Source: Methanobrevibacter sp. (lineage in GTDB: Archaea > Methanobacteriota > Methanobacteria > Methanobacteriales > Methanobacteriaceae). From it: DNA of 38,102 bases. The DNA lies in NCBI RefSeq assembly GCF_017431965.1, contig NZ_JAFRKB010000036.1, forward strand, positions 1-38,102, read 5' to 3'. The position numbers were made by a program, and so were the translations under genes. Below, piece by piece: positions 17,799 through 26,965 of this stretch; the first letter of the stretch is position 1, and each line of letters starts with the position of its first letter. The notes below the pieces were generated by a model. It did no database searches. It worked only from the letters and a program-made list of their open reading frames with translations, and had not been told where the DNA came from.

Positions 17799-18204
17799 GA
17801 AAATTAGAAGAGGAAATTATCAGCCCATCCACCACCAATATAATTGGAAGAATGGATAATTAAACTGATAGTTATTCATTCTAAATGCTGTTTTTTAATA
17901 GGGAAATTCAATTTAAATATGGCATGATGTTAATTCCAAAAGATGGTTTGATTGAATGTAGATGTACTTGCAAAAATCCAGTTAATGATAAAAAATATCC
18001 TTTGAGATGAAATAAAACTCGATAAAAAAACAGTATTTTTGATTATTGTAAAATGACAATCATTATCCAGTTAATCCTAACTGCCCATTATCTTTTTTTC
18101 AACTCTACAATTCTTCCATCATATATTTTTCTTAAATTGGCTGAAAAAATAGCATATGATGATAAATACAAAAAATTAATAAAAAAAAGTAAAAATAGGT
18201 AGAT
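17799..18204. other. intergenic gap between thermosome and coiled-coil genes
   Basis: With the promoter region this gap spans 17627-18204. Beyond the thermosome promoter I see no gene I can support. One short plus-strand reading frame, 17885-18010 (41 codons, three cysteines), has no ribosome site and no recognisable family; it could be a decayed remnant. No tRNA or strong hairpin was seen. T-runs near 18090 and 18180 may end the coiled-coil gene transcript. Confidence 0.4.
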
Positions 18205-19362
18205 TTATCTACCTTGTTTTTTCTCTAATCTGAAAGGTGGAGTGACATCCATTGTATCATAAGCTTCCTGTTCCTCTTGAAGCTCATTGAAGAAAGCATT
18301 GATTTCTTCCAACCTTTTGATTTTATCGTTTTTCCTATTCAACTCATTTTGAAGTTTAAGATAATCTTCTTTAGGGATAGTCTGCTCTTTCAAGTACCTA
18401 AGTTCATTATCTTTTGAAATGATTTCATTTTCCAATTTGGTTTGAAGAGAAACATATTCGGAACGTGGGATAGATTGTTCTTTTAAATATTCAAGTTCAG
18501 TATTAGTAGCAGCGAGTTTGCTTTCTAATTTATTTGTAACTGAAATATGTTCTTCTCTAGGAATAGTTTTTTCTTTGAGATTATTGAGCAAGGTATCTAA
18601 ATTGTTAATTTCAGATTGGAATTGGGATTGTAAATTTGTATATTCTTCTTTAGGGATTGTTTGTTCTCTTAAATTAGTTATTTCAGCATCCATTGCACTA
18701 ATTTCAGATTCAAACTGAGTTTGAAGATTTATATAATCTTCTTTAGGAATTGTTTGCTCTTTTAAGACATCGATTTGGTTATCTCTCTTAATGATTTCAC
18801 TATCTTTAATGAGAAGTTCATTATTTTTAATCTCAATCTCTTTTTCCAGTTCCATAATCTGATTTTGGAACTCGGCATTATTTTCTAGCTTGAGAACTCT
18901 AATTTTATATTCGTCGATGGTTCTTGAAAGAGAATTAATTTGAGCATCTTTTTCAGCTGAAGCCCTAAAAGATTCATTTAATCTTTCATTAACATCAGCC
19001 AATTCTTTTTTCTTATAATCTCTCAACTGTTCAGCGAAATATTCCTTAATCTCATCAAGAGAATTATTGACATAATCCAATTCATAGATCCTGTCTTCCT
19101 GATTTTTAATTAAGATATCTTTCTCATCAAGTTGTCTTTTTAATAAGTTAATTTCATCTTCTGCTTTGAACTTAATAACAGAAACTTCTTTTTCTTTCTC
19201 AACAATATCTTTTTCTAGTTCTTTTATCCTTAATGGAGTATTATCATTTGCTTTTTCAACTTCAAGCTTTGTCAAGTCTAATTTAAGACTATTAAGCTCC
19301 AATAGGCAAGACCGAATTAAAGATTGCAGAGTATCTTTTTCATCACCGATTCCTACTTGCAT
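18205..19362 (-). CDS. coiled-coil protein with five 31-residue repeats
   Basis: 385 residues, no signal peptide, no membrane segment, no enzyme motif. Residues 20-195 are a long charged coiled coil rich in Lys, Glu and Leu. Residues 200-354 are five tandem repeats of exactly 31 residues, each opening L(K/R)E(Q/K)(T/S)IP(K/R). The proline in each unit should kink the helix at a regular spacing, giving five helical rods of equal length. The tail (355-385) contains TPPFRLEKK and may bind a partner. Short AAGGGATAG precedes the ATG. A 16-bp palindrome lies at its promoter. I do not recognise the family; a structural or scaffold role is a guess. Confidence 0.8.
   Translation of the reverse strand: MQVGIGDEKDTLQSLIRSCLLELNSLKLDLTKLEVEKANDNTPLRIKELEKDIVEKEKEVSVIKFKAEDEINLLKRQLDEKDILIKNQEDRIYELDYVNNSLDEIKEYFAEQLRDYKKKELADVNERLNESFRASAEKDAQINSLSRTIDEYKIRVLKLENNAEFQNQIMELEKEIEIKNNELLIKDSEIIKRDNQIDVLKEQTIPKEDYINLQTQFESEISAMDAEITNLREQTIPKEEYTNLQSQFQSEINNLDTLLNNLKEKTIPREEHISVTNKLESKLAATNTELEYLKEQSIPRSEYVSLQTKLENEIISKDNELRYLKEQTIPKEDYLKLQNELNRKNDKIKRLEEINAFFNELQEEQEAYDTMDVTPPFRLEKKQGR
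18301..18765 (-). repeat. five tandem 93-bp coding repeats
   Basis: Units encode residues 200-230, 231-261, 262-292, 293-323 and 324-354 of the coiled-coil protein. Each is 31 codons with no indel. The start of each unit (LKEQTIPKE or close) is best conserved; the rest drifts while keeping leucine and charge patterns. This is protein repeat growth, not a CRISPR array. Confidence 0.9.
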
Positions 19363-19390
19363 TCTATCCCTTAGTTAAAATTTTTATCCC

Positions 19391-19469
19391 AATATCGATT
19401 TCAAATTATTACTATTAACGAATTTGAAAACTTCGATATATTGTACAATATAATTCCTTGATATAAAAT
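19391..19469 (-). promoter_or_regulatory. promoter region of the coiled-coil gene with palindrome and inverted repeat
   Basis: Minus-strand TATA-like TTTTATATC lies at 19461-19469. Between it and the predicted start sits the perfect 16-bp palindrome TATATTGTACAATATA (19437-19452). Next, TTTCAAATT (19399-19407) faces AATTTGAAA (19421-19429), with ATCGA and TCGAT extending the arms outward, in the likely leader. This looks like a repressor operator followed by a possible RNA hairpin. Confidence 0.45.
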
Positions 19470-19591
19470 ATTAATTTCATACTATTTAAATTAAACCCTT
19501 ATAGTAACCTAAAAATAAAATTAAAAACAATTAGAAACAAGAATTAAAAAATAAAAATTTTTAAAAAAAATAAAAATATAAATGGATAAAA

Positions 19592-20641
19592 TCAGAGGAT
19601 TTTATCATTAATTAATTCAGCATTTAATATGGAAGCTCCAGCAGCTCCACGAACAGTATTATGTCCAACAAGAACATATTTAAAACTGTTATCAAAAGCT
19701 TGGTCTTTCCTCAATCTACCAACACTAACAGCCATACCATTACTTGCATTTCTGTCCATTCTAGGCTGAGGTCTGTCATCTTCCTCTCTGACAATGACTG
19801 GATTTTCAGGAGCTGAGAATAAATTTAGTTCTTGTGGCAATCCTTTAAAGTTTGCCATACTATCCCTCACATCACCAATGTCAAAGTCATCTTCTAATTC
19901 AATGAACACTGCTTCAGTATGACCATCAATTACAGGTACCCTATGACAAGATGCACTCAATTTGAAATCTGCATTAATTACATCACTGCCATCGAAAGAA
20001 CCCAATAAATATAATGATTCGCTTTCCATTTTTTCTTCTTCCCCACCGATGTAAGGAACAAGATTATCGACAATAGCCATTGATGGCACTCCATTATACC
20101 CTGCACCTGATACAGCTTGCATTGTTGAAACTCTAACGGATTTTACATCAAAATTATCCACAACAGGTTTTAATGTTAATGCCAAAGCAATAGTTGAACA
20201 ATTAGGATTAGTTACAATGAATCCATCCCAATTATTTTCCTTTTGTTGAGCATCAATCATGTCTAGACACTGCGGATTAACTTCTGGAATTACTAATGGA
20301 ATATTTTTCTTCATTCTATGCGCACTTGCATTACTTGCGACAACGTAATCTTTTGCAAACTTTTTTTCAACTTTAAGTGCGAAATCCGCAGGAAGTGATG
20401 AAAATACAATGTCTACATCATCATCCATAGCATTAGGGTTAGTTTCTGTAACTACAATATCCCTAACAGATTCAGGCATCGCATCATTCATATACCAAGT
20501 TGTAGCATCCTCATATCTTTTACCTGCAGAACGAGAAGATGCCGCTAGAGCAGTAATCTCAAAATCCGGATGATTTTCGAGTAATTGAATAAATTTTTGA
20601 CCAACCATCCCAGTTGCACCAAGAACTCCAACATTTACCAT
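19592..20641 (-). CDS. asd: aspartate-semialdehyde dehydrogenase
   Basis: 349 residues from the ATG at 20641. Reduces aspartyl phosphate to aspartate semialdehyde with NADPH. The N-terminal Rossmann loop is GVLGATGMVGQKF, the catalytic cysteine is in NPNCSTI (about C148), and SASCHRVPVIDGH carries the active-site histidine. I prefer this ATG over the in-frame GTG at 20650 because AGGTGA lies 5 nt before it, partly overlapping that GTG. Last gene of lysC-dapA-dapB-asd, 9 nt after dapB. No missing residues. Confidence 0.95.
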   Translation of the reverse strand: MVNVGVLGATGMVGQKFIQLLENHPDFEITALAASSRSAGKRYEDATTWYMNDAMPESVRDIVVTETNPNAMDDDVDIVFSSLPADFALKVEKKFAKDYVVASNASAHRMKKNIPLVIPEVNPQCLDMIDAQQKENNWDGFIVTNPNCSTIALALTLKPVVDNFDVKSVRVSTMQAVSGAGYNGVPSMAIVDNLVPYIGGEEEKMESESLYLLGSFDGSDVINADFKLSASCHRVPVIDGHTEAVFIELEDDFDIGDVRDSMANFKGLPQELNLFSAPENPVIVREEDDRPQPRMDRNASNGMAVSVGRLRKDQAFDNSFKYVLVGHNTVRGAAGASILNAELINDKIL

Positions 20642-20650
20642 ATAACTCAC

Positions 20651-21472
20651 CTATTCTAAACCTAAAACATCATTCATACTGCTGACAACACCTTTTTCAG
20701 CATTTGGAACATATCTGATTGCCCTTATTACACCAGCAATAAATACTTCCCTTGTATGAGCTTGATGTTTAACTTCCAATCTTTCACCTTCACCAACAAA
20801 CATTACGGTGTGATCTCCAACAATGTCTCCACCACGAATCGCATGAACACCTATTTCTTCCTTGGTTCTTTTACCAACCAAACCGTGTCTGCCGAAAATT
20901 CCGACTTCTTCTGTATCACGGTCAAGTTCAGCTGCTATAACTTCAAATGCAGTCATGGCAGTTCCTGATGGGGAATCCTCTTTTTGATTGTGGTGTGCTT
21001 CGATTATTTCAATATCGTAATCATATAACAATGGGGCTAATTTTTTTAATGTGTTGAAAAATACATTAACTCCAATAGCCATATTTGATGAAATAACTGC
21101 TGAAACATTATTCTCTTTGACATTTTTAATGTTTTCAGCCATTTGTTCTTCACTAAATCCTGTTGTGCCCACAACAACAGAAACACCACAAGAAGTAGCA
21201 ACTTTAATTGTTTCGACTGCTGCATGGGCAATAGTGAAATCAACAAGAACATCGGCACCGGATGCTTTCAATGTTTCTTCCAATTTTTCAGACCCTACAA
21301 TTTCAACTCCAAGCTCTTCAGTTCCAGCTTGAATACCTGCATCCCTACCCGCAAGAGGAGTATTCGGCATTTCAATTGCTGCAACTACTTCCATATCATC
21401 CTGTTGTGTAATTCTTCTAATAATTCCGGAGCCCATTCTTCCTGCGGCTCCAGTTACTGCAACTTTAATCAT
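20651..21472 (-). CDS. dapB: 4-hydroxy-tetrahydrodipicolinate reductase
   Basis: 273 residues. Second committed enzyme of lysine synthesis. NAD(P) loop VTGAAGRMGSGI near 6-17, GTTGFSEEQ in the middle, and the substrate block EAHHNQKEDSPSGTA with its histidines and lysine. GRHGLVGKR and HAIRGGDIVGDH follow as expected. It starts 12 nt after dapA with a weak ribosome site (GGT), probably relying on coupled translation. Full length. Confidence 0.95.
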   Translation of the reverse strand: MIKVAVTGAAGRMGSGIIRRITQQDDMEVVAAIEMPNTPLAGRDAGIQAGTEELGVEIVGSEKLEETLKASGADVLVDFTIAHAAVETIKVATSCGVSVVVGTTGFSEEQMAENIKNVKENNVSAVISSNMAIGVNVFFNTLKKLAPLLYDYDIEIIEAHHNQKEDSPSGTAMTAFEVIAAELDRDTEEVGIFGRHGLVGKRTKEEIGVHAIRGGDIVGDHTVMFVGEGERLEVKHQAHTREVFIAGVIRAIRYVPNAEKGVVSSMNDVLGLE

Positions 21473-21484
21473 AATAATACCAAC

Positions 21485-22378
21485 TTAAATTAAATTAGAA
21501 TCTTTTAAAGCTTTTTTAAGAACTTCCAAGTTTTCTTCTTTCATTTCACATAATGGTTGTCTTAAAGGTCCTGAAGGAAGGCCCATTAAATTCATTGCAG
21601 TTTTTACAGGAACTGGATTGCTTTCAATGAATAATGCCCTAATTAATTCAACCATTTCATAGTGAAGTTCCATAGCTCTTGTATAATCATCATTTAAGAT
21701 GCTGTCAACCATCAAAACCATTCTTTTAGCATCAATATTTGCGGAAGCACTTATAACACCAGTTGCTCCTACAGACATAAGAGGCAATGTTAGGGAATCT
21801 TCACCTGAAAGAATATTGAACTCGTCTTCAATTCCTTCATGGGTAAGTGCTCGATAAATATCGGAAACTTTATCAACGCTGCCGCTAGCTTCTTTAACTG
21901 CATCAATACCATCAACTTTTGCAAGCTCAACAATAGTTTCCACATCCATATTTATTCCAGTACGGGACGGGACATTGTAGAGAATAATTGGAATGTCTAC
22001 AGCATTTGCAATAGTGCTGTAATGATCAACCATAGCATGCTGTTGTGGTTTATTGTAGTACGGAGTAATTAATAATGCAGCATCCGCTCCAGCATCATAA
22101 GCAAATTTTGTTAGAGAAAGTGCTTCTGAAGTGGCATTACTTCCTGTACCGGCAATAGTTTCAACTCTTCCATCAACTTCATCTACTAAAATTTTAATTA
22201 CTCTTTGATGTTCTTCATGGCTAATTGTAGCTGATTCACCGGTAGTTCCAGCTCCAACCAAACCAGTTACTCCCCTCTCAATCAAGTAATTAATATTATG
22301 TCTAAAACCTTCTTCGTCAATTTGTTTATCCTCAGTAAAAGGAGTTACCATTGCAACATATGTTCCTTCAAAATTCAT
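21485..22378 (-). CDS. dapA: 4-hydroxy-tetrahydrodipicolinate synthase
   Basis: 297 residues, TIM barrel. Condenses pyruvate with aspartate semialdehyde. GAGTTGES at 42-49, Y134 in [10 protein letters not shown] and the Schiff-base lysine K162 in AVKEASG are all present. The ATG overlaps the lysC stop by 4 bp (ATGA), so translation is coupled. Length and residues are normal for DapA rather than for a sugar-acid aldolase, and the neighbours support lysine synthesis. Confidence 0.95.
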   Translation of the reverse strand: MNFEGTYVAMVTPFTEDKQIDEEGFRHNINYLIERGVTGLVGAGTTGESATISHEEHQRVIKILVDEVDGRVETIAGTGSNATSEALSLTKFAYDAGADAALLITPYYNKPQQHAMVDHYSTIANAVDIPIILYNVPSRTGINMDVETIVELAKVDGIDAVKEASGSVDKVSDIYRALTHEGIEDEFNILSGEDSLTLPLMSVGATGVISASANIDAKRMVLMVDSILNDDYTRAMELHYEMVELIRALFIESNPVPVKTAMNLMGLPSGPLRQPLCEMKEENLEVLKKALKDSNLI

Positions 22379-23595
22379 TCTAAAACCTCGTTAACTAAGT
22401 CGCGTGCTTTTTCACCATCATTCCAGTCAACAAACAATACTATGGCAGTTTGTGATGAAATAATTTCTAATATATTGATTTCATGTTTTTTCAATGGTTC
22501 TGTAATCTTTGAAATGATGCCTGGAGTATCTATGATATCCGGGCTTACAAATGTAATCATTGCGGTATCTCTTCCCAATGATAATGAACTTAAAACATCA
22601 TTTTCTATAACAAATTGGTGCAACAAATGATATGCCTTATTAGAATCTGATTTATCAACAAATGCAGTCATTGAATTTTGACCTGCAGAAATGCCGAAAA
22701 TATTTATATCTTCTTCAGCAAGACAACCTGTCAAACCAGCGAATAAGCCGATTTTTTTAACCATTGCCTCACCAACAATAGCAATAAGAGAAATAGGGTT
22801 CTTATAAAGTGATACACATTTCAACATGTCGCCCTCATAAGGTCCCACAATACGTGTTCCCTTTGCGGTTAAATCTCCGTGGGCGAAATTGATTATTTTT
22901 GCGGTTATTAATGGATCTTTATATTTTAATGCATGAGGGTGTAAAACTTGAGCTCCATGAGTAGCTAAGTCCCTCATTTCTTCAACGGAAATTTCCTCTA
23001 ACAGTTTTGCACTATCAATTTTATTAGGGTCAGTTGACATTACGCCGTCTACATCTGTGACAATAATCACTTCATTAGCTTCAAGGCAATGCCCGATTAA
23101 AAATGCTGTGATGTCACTACCCCCTCTTCCCAAGGTTGTAATCTCACCGCTAGGTCCTTTTCCCAAAAATCCACAAATAACGGGAATAATACCCTGATTA
23201 ACAAGTCTTTTTATTCCTTCAATTTTGATATTTGTTGTCTTAAAATCTATTTTTGCTTCTAAAGAGTTTGAATCAGTCATAATTGGCCATAGATCATTAT
23301 AAGGATCAATAAATTCTGACTTGACACCTAAAGATTCAATAGTTGCTGAAAATACTCTAGCACTAGTTAATTCACCCATAGCCATAATTTCTGCCTTTTG
23401 CTTATCAGTCAAACTTGCACCAATAGCTTCATTAGATAATCCAATGAGCTCATCAGTTGTCTTGTTGACTGCTGAAACTACAACTACGACCTGATTACCT
23501 TTCATATATTCATTTACCACGGACTGCGCCGCTTTTTTAATTCTAGAACCATCGCCAACCGAGGTTCCGCCAAATTTTGCTACTATTAAATCCAT
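22375..23595 (-). CDS. lysC: aspartate kinase
   Basis: 406 residues. Phosphorylates aspartate, feeding lysine, threonine and methionine. Kinase start [12 protein letters not shown] at 3-14, [13 protein letters not shown] and [12 protein letters not shown] in the core, then two C-terminal ACT domains from about residue 265 ([19 protein letters not shown] and [14 protein letters not shown]), which suggests feedback control by an amino acid. Start chosen at the ATG at 23595, 5 nt after AGGTGA; the GTG at 23604 lies inside that site. First gene of the operon. Confidence 0.95.
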   Translation of the reverse strand: MDLIVAKFGGTSVGDGSRIKKAAQSVVNEYMKGNQVVVVVSAVNKTTDELIGLSNEAIGASLTDKQKAEIMAMGELTSARVFSATIESLGVKSEFIDPYNDLWPIMTDSNSLEAKIDFKTTNIKIEGIKRLVNQGIIPVICGFLGKGPSGEITTLGRGGSDITAFLIGHCLEANEVIIVTDVDGVMSTDPNKIDSAKLLEEISVEEMRDLATHGAQVLHPHALKYKDPLITAKIINFAHGDLTAKGTRIVGPYEGDMLKCVSLYKNPISLIAIVGEAMVKKIGLFAGLTGCLAEEDINIFGISAGQNSMTAFVDKSDSNKAYHLLHQFVIENDVLSSLSLGRDTAMITFVSPDIIDTPGIISKITEPLKKHEINILEIISSQTAIVLFVDWNDGEKARDLVNEVLE

Positions 23596-23692
23596 TAAGT
23601 TCACCTATTTCTTAAAAAATTCTTGAAATTTTGTTAAAATATTGATTAAACAAAATATACATATCTATTTTTATACAACCATATTAATAAAG

Positions 23693-23704
23693 TTTATATA
23701 TAAG
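23693..23704 (-). promoter_or_regulatory. TATA box of the lysC-dapA-dapB-asd operon
   Basis: The minus strand reads CTTATATATAAA. It predicts a start near 23670 and a leader of about 75 nt. No lysine riboswitch was recognised in the leader. Confidence 0.5.
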
Positions 23705-23769
23705 AGATTATAAAAAAAATGAAAAAATTTTAAATATCAAAAAAAAGTATTAATAAAAAAAAGTGGAAA

Positions 23770-23787
23770 AATAAGAAAAATCTTATT
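23770..23787 (-). terminator. hairpin at the S17e stop
   Basis: AATAAGA (23770-23776) pairs with TCTTATT (23781-23787) and overlaps the S17e stop; T-rich sequence follows on the minus strand down to about 23745. Confidence 0.5.
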
Positions 23788-23980
23788 CTTGAGTTTGTTC
23801 TAATCTTACAAGTCTGGTTACATAACCTGCAATTTTGTTTCTTAAATGTTTAGTACTTACAGTAGAGTATTCTTGTACTAATTTTTTGTTTTCTTCAAAA
23901 TCAGTGGTGAAAACTCCTTTGTGAGTTTCAACAAGTTCTTTTGCTAAACGTTTAACGAATGAAGTTCTAATATTGCCCAT
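23783..23980 (-). CDS. rps17e: 30S ribosomal protein S17e
   Basis: 65 residues. Archaeal and eukaryotic small-subunit protein. [20 protein letters not shown] and [10 protein letters not shown] are conserved. The ATG at 23980 is chosen because AAGGAGG lies 7 nt upstream; the ATG at 23986 is too close to that site. The start lies inside the last codons of the chorismate mutase gene (14-bp overlap), so the two are expressed together. Normal length. Confidence 0.93.
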   Translation of the reverse strand: MGNIRTSFVKRLAKELVETHKGVFTTDFEENKKLVQEYSTVSTKHLRNKIAGYVTRLVRLEQTQE

Positions 23981-24320
23981 TAACATTCCTCCTTAAAATT
24001 TTCTTTTGCTCATTTTTATTTAAAACAGTCAGCATATCTAATATCTGATCAATAATATCCACGTCAAGACCTTTTTCTTCAGAAATTCCTCTAACTTTTT
24101 CATGGATTTCATCTTCTCGGGATTTATCATAAATTGGCATACCCATATACTCTTTTGCAAGAACAACATCCTTTGCAATAGAGGTCCTCTGAGAAATTAA
24201 ATCAAATAATTCATTATCAATTTCATCAATGCGATTTCTGGATTCTTTTAGAAGATTTTCGGCTTCCTCAATGCTATTGAAAGATTTAATTTTATAATCC
24301 TCACTCAAAAAAATCACCAT
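23967..24320 (-). CDS. aroQ: chorismate mutase (AroQ class)
   Basis: 117 residues from the ATG at 24320. Converts chorismate to prephenate for Phe and Tyr. The helical AroQ pattern is clear: [19 protein letters not shown] with R30 and R45 regions, then K56 and [13 protein letters not shown]. The start is uncertain: a TTG at 24308 has GGTGA 5-6 nt before it while the ATG has none. TATA-like sequence lies at 24362-24369. Its 3' end contains the ribosome site and start of rps17e. It lies next to shikimate kinase, the same pathway. Confidence 0.88.
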   Translation of the reverse strand: MVIFLSEDYKIKSFNSIEEAENLLKESRNRIDEIDNELFDLISQRTSIAKDVVLAKEYMGMPIYDKSREDEIHEKVRGISEEKGLDVDIIDQILDMLTVLNKNEQKKILRRNVNGQY

Positions 24321-24416
24321 TCTTGATAATAATGATAATAATATAATTTATTATAATACTAGTATATAAACTATATGATTAATTACTTTAAAAACAATTA
24401 ATTGGATAACAAGCAC

Positions 24417-25283
24417 TCATTTTAATATGCACCCATCATTGTCCACTTTTGTTCTAATGACCTGACCCTCATATTTGGCCCAAGCCTGTTCAACATCATC
24501 AATGGAATCATCACTTACAACAGCTACAAAGGAAGAACCAGTCCCAGACAATCCAGAAGCAATCGCACCTGATTGAAGAGCATCAATGGCAATTGTCGAA
24601 TCAAAACCCAAAGTTGCTGCATAAATTAAACCATTTAAATTAAGAGCCTTGAAATAATCTTTTTGTTTTGCAAACTCAAAAGCGGTTTCAACCAATGGCG
24701 CCAGCAACTTCATTCTTTCAGGATTGGAATCTCCGGATTTTGAATAGAAATTAGGCATATAAATCAAAATAGGATAATCCTGCATTTTTTCCTTTATAAT
24801 AAACTCCCTATTTTTATTGTCTGTTACGACAACCCCTCCAAAATAAGAAGCGGTTGCATCATCAAATGATCCTGTTATTGTAACGCCAGCATCCAGCGAA
24901 GCGTCAATAGCCATATTAATAATCTCCAAATCATCAAGAGGTTTTAAATCAAATTCTTGTGAAACAATGGAAGAAGTCACCTTCACAATAGCATTGGATG
25001 ATGCGCTGCTGCTTGAAAGCCCGGATGCCATTGGAAGGGAAGATTTTGTTTTTAAGTCAATCCCGAATTCATCTTCGCTGATATTATAATGATTGAATAC
25101 TTTTTTAACACACAATTCCATTAATGAATTATCAGCTCCAACATCATTACTGCATCTGATTGAATCGCTGGAAGTTTTAGCCTCACAGACAATATCCAAT
25201 CCAATTCCGAATGCAGAACCGAATCCTGTTGCTATTGCATTAATTATAGTTGCGGAACCCGGTGATCTCACAATTTTTTTCAT
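24417..25283 (-). CDS. aroK: archaeal shikimate kinase (GHMP family)
   Basis: 288 residues. Archaeal shikimate kinases belong to the GHMP family and are unrelated to the bacterial AroK. The ATP loop SSLPMASGLSSSSASSNA lies at 81-98; a late SGLSGTGSSFVAVV matches GHMP motif 3. It phosphorylates shikimate. Start ATG shares a base with the stop of the glycosyltransferase gene (TAATG). It might be confused with homoserine kinase, but the motif 2 sequence and the chorismate mutase neighbour favour shikimate kinase. Confidence 0.9.
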   Translation of the reverse strand: MKKIVRSPGSATIINAIATGFGSAFGIGLDIVCEAKTSSDSIRCSNDVGADNSLMELCVKKVFNHYNISEDEFGIDLKTKSSLPMASGLSSSSASSNAIVKVTSSIVSQEFDLKPLDDLEIINMAIDASLDAGVTITGSFDDATASYFGGVVVTDNKNREFIIKEKMQDYPILIYMPNFYSKSGDSNPERMKLLAPLVETAFEFAKQKDYFKALNLNGLIYAATLGFDSTIAIDALQSGAIASGLSGTGSSFVAVVSDDSIDDVEQAWAKYEGQVIRTKVDNDGCILK

Positions 25284-26365
25284 TATTTAACCTCATCATA
25301 TGGAATATCCACTTTGGAAAAATCAAGAGCCCGGTTTCTTGCATTCAAAGATAATACATATCTTAAATCCTCATCGTTTACTAAATTATCAATGGCATCG
25401 GCAATAGATGATATTTTATTCGGATTTACAAGCAAACCGACATCATTGTTTATGATTTCACTAATTCCTCCAACATCACTGCCGATTACAGGTTTTCCGC
25501 AGGCTAACGCTTCTATCAAAACCAATCCAAAGCTTTCTGAAAATGAAGGCAATATCAAAATATCACAGCTTGGAATAATATCTTCAACATCATTTCTTGA
25601 GCCTGTGAAAATCACATCACGGATATCCTCTTCCTCAGCTTTCTTTTTAAGTTTTTTAAATAAAGGGCCATCTCCAACAATTACAAGATAATAATCGCTG
25701 TTTGCTATTTTTTTAGCTTCCAGGAGCGAATCAACATTTTTTCTTTTAATCAAATTGCCTACAAAAAGAACAATCGGTTTGTCAAAGAGTTTATATTCCT
25801 GTTTAAATGAATCATTTTCTTTATTGGAAAATTTATCAATATCAACAGAATTCCAAGACAATTTTGTTTTATTCGCAATTCCCCGGACTCCTGTTGCAAT
25901 AATCTCATGTTTCAATGCGTTGCTTACTGCAAAAACACCGTCAGCATTTTTCAATACTTTTTTAATAGGTGACCTCATGAAAGGTTGTCTTTTGTACAAT
26001 TCAAACATGTCAGACCCATGTGCGGTTACATATGTCTTAATGTTATGCTTATTTCCAACTTCAACTGCAGCAGCACCGGCAGGAAACAGGTAATGCCCAT
26101 GGATAATGTCAATGTCTTCTTTTTGGATAAGATCCTTCAATGCATTTTTAGCATTCAATTTAAACATTAAACCCCTGACACCCGGAATATTGAGACCTTT
26201 TGTTCCGATGACATGAATACCGTCAATGTCTTTAATTTCCTTATGGGGATAAGTAATCACATAAACTTCATGACCCTGCTTGACAAGCTCTTTCGATAAT
26301 GTGTGAATATGAACACCCACCCCTCCAAAATGAGGCGGGAACTGACCAACCATAGCTATTTTCAT
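25283..26365 (-). CDS. glycosyltransferase family 4 (GT-B fold)
   Basis: 360 residues. N-terminal domain begins MKIAMVGQFPPHFGGVGVHI, with HGHYLFPAGAAA near 89-100 and TAHGSD; the C-terminal domain has VLFVGNLIKRKN (199-210) and the EX7E motif at E277/E285 (SESFGLVLIEALACGKPVIG). Retaining transfer from a nucleotide sugar is expected. The acceptor is unknown; cell-surface polysaccharide or glycolipid is a guess. AGGGG lies about 8-9 nt before the ATG. It overlaps aroK by one base, so they share a message, although the pathways seem unrelated. Confidence 0.88.
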   Translation of the reverse strand: MKIAMVGQFPPHFGGVGVHIHTLSKELVKQGHEVYVITYPHKEIKDIDGIHVIGTKGLNIPGVRGLMFKLNAKNALKDLIQKEDIDIIHGHYLFPAGAAAVEVGNKHNIKTYVTAHGSDMFELYKRQPFMRSPIKKVLKNADGVFAVSNALKHEIIATGVRGIANKTKLSWNSVDIDKFSNKENDSFKQEYKLFDKPIVLFVGNLIKRKNVDSLLEAKKIANSDYYLVIVGDGPLFKKLKKKAEEEDIRDVIFTGSRNDVEDIIPSCDILILPSFSESFGLVLIEALACGKPVIGSDVGGISEIINNDVGLLVNPNKISSIADAIDNLVNDEDLRYVLSLNARNRALDFSKVDIPYDEVK

Positions 26366-26581
26366 AAAAATAAACCCCTATTAATTATAATTAATTTATT
26401 AAAATTATTATTTAAATAATTACCCAAAAAATAAATGGAATAAATTATCTAGAAAGTTTTTGAAAAATCACAAAAATAATCCCCAATGATAACATGTGAA
26501 AATAAGATTATTACTAAAATAAAAAAAGAAAAAAATTAAATAAATTTTAAATGAAAACATCAAGTATTTAGAGAAATCTAT

Positions 26582-26878
26582 CTAAAGTTCAATAGAATCC
26601 GCTTCATAAACATTTATAATTAAATCTTGTGCAACTAAATCTGCAATATTTCCTCCAAAGTTAAGGAAATGTTCGGTTTGCAAATGTGCATCCAAAATTT
26701 CTTTGGATTCCCATTGTTCAACAAATAATAAAGAGCTATCTCCAGTATGGCAATATAGATTATAATCTACATTTCCATCTTCTTTTCTTGAATTTTCAAT
26801 TAAGTCTTGTGCAAATTCGACAATCTTATTTGCAGCATCCTCATCTTTAGGAATTGCTTTTGCTAAAACAAATATCAT
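26582..26878 (-). CDS. antibiotic biosynthesis monooxygenase-domain (ABM) protein
   Basis: 98 residues, a small ferredoxin-like ABM fold: MIFVLAKAIPKDEDAANKIV, then EDGNVDYNLY and LLFVEQWESKEILDAHLQTEHF. Relatives are quinol monooxygenases (YgiN) or cofactor-free redox proteins; the actual substrate is unknown. AAGGTGATT lies 4-5 nt before the ATG. It follows npdG on the same strand, but a large inverted repeat and T7 lie between, so expression may depend on read-through. Confidence 0.85.
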   Translation of the reverse strand: MIFVLAKAIPKDEDAANKIVEFAQDLIENSRKEDGNVDYNLYCHTGDSSLLFVEQWESKEILDAHLQTEHFLNFGGNIADLVAQDLIINVYEADSIEL

Positions 26879-26906
26879 AGAATCACCTTTTTATTTAAAA
26901 AAACAT

Positions 26907-26951
26907 ATAAGTTAAAAAATTAGAAATATTCTTTCTAAAAATTTAACTTAT
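26907..26951 (-). terminator. long inverted repeat between npdG and the ABM gene
   Basis: Arms 26907-26926 and 26932-26951 are each 20 nt; 17 of 20 positions pair, with three A-A/T-T mismatches in the middle, around a 5-nt loop. On the minus strand ATGTTTTTTT follows, then the ABM ribosome site. It looks like a terminator or an attenuator. Confidence 0.6.
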
Positions 26952-26965
26952 CTTATGAAAAATTT

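Noticed and set aside
17885..18010. Short cysteine-containing frame as a gene
   Set aside because: No ribosome site, no promoter in the right place and no family recognised; kept only as a low-interest note.
18301..18765. Regularly spaced 93-bp repeats that might suggest a CRISPR array
   Set aside because: The units are in frame, drift in sequence, and have no constant repeat with unique spacers; they encode protein repeats. No cas genes nearby.
23605..23700. Lysine riboswitch before lysC
   Set aside because: The leader is short, AT-rich and shows no multi-stem conserved core; ACT domains of the enzyme can account for feedback.
26387..26400. Palindrome TTAATTATAATTAA before the glycosyltransferase gene
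   Set aside because: Made only of A and T in very AT-rich intergenic DNA, so likely by chance, and it overlaps expected TATA sequence.
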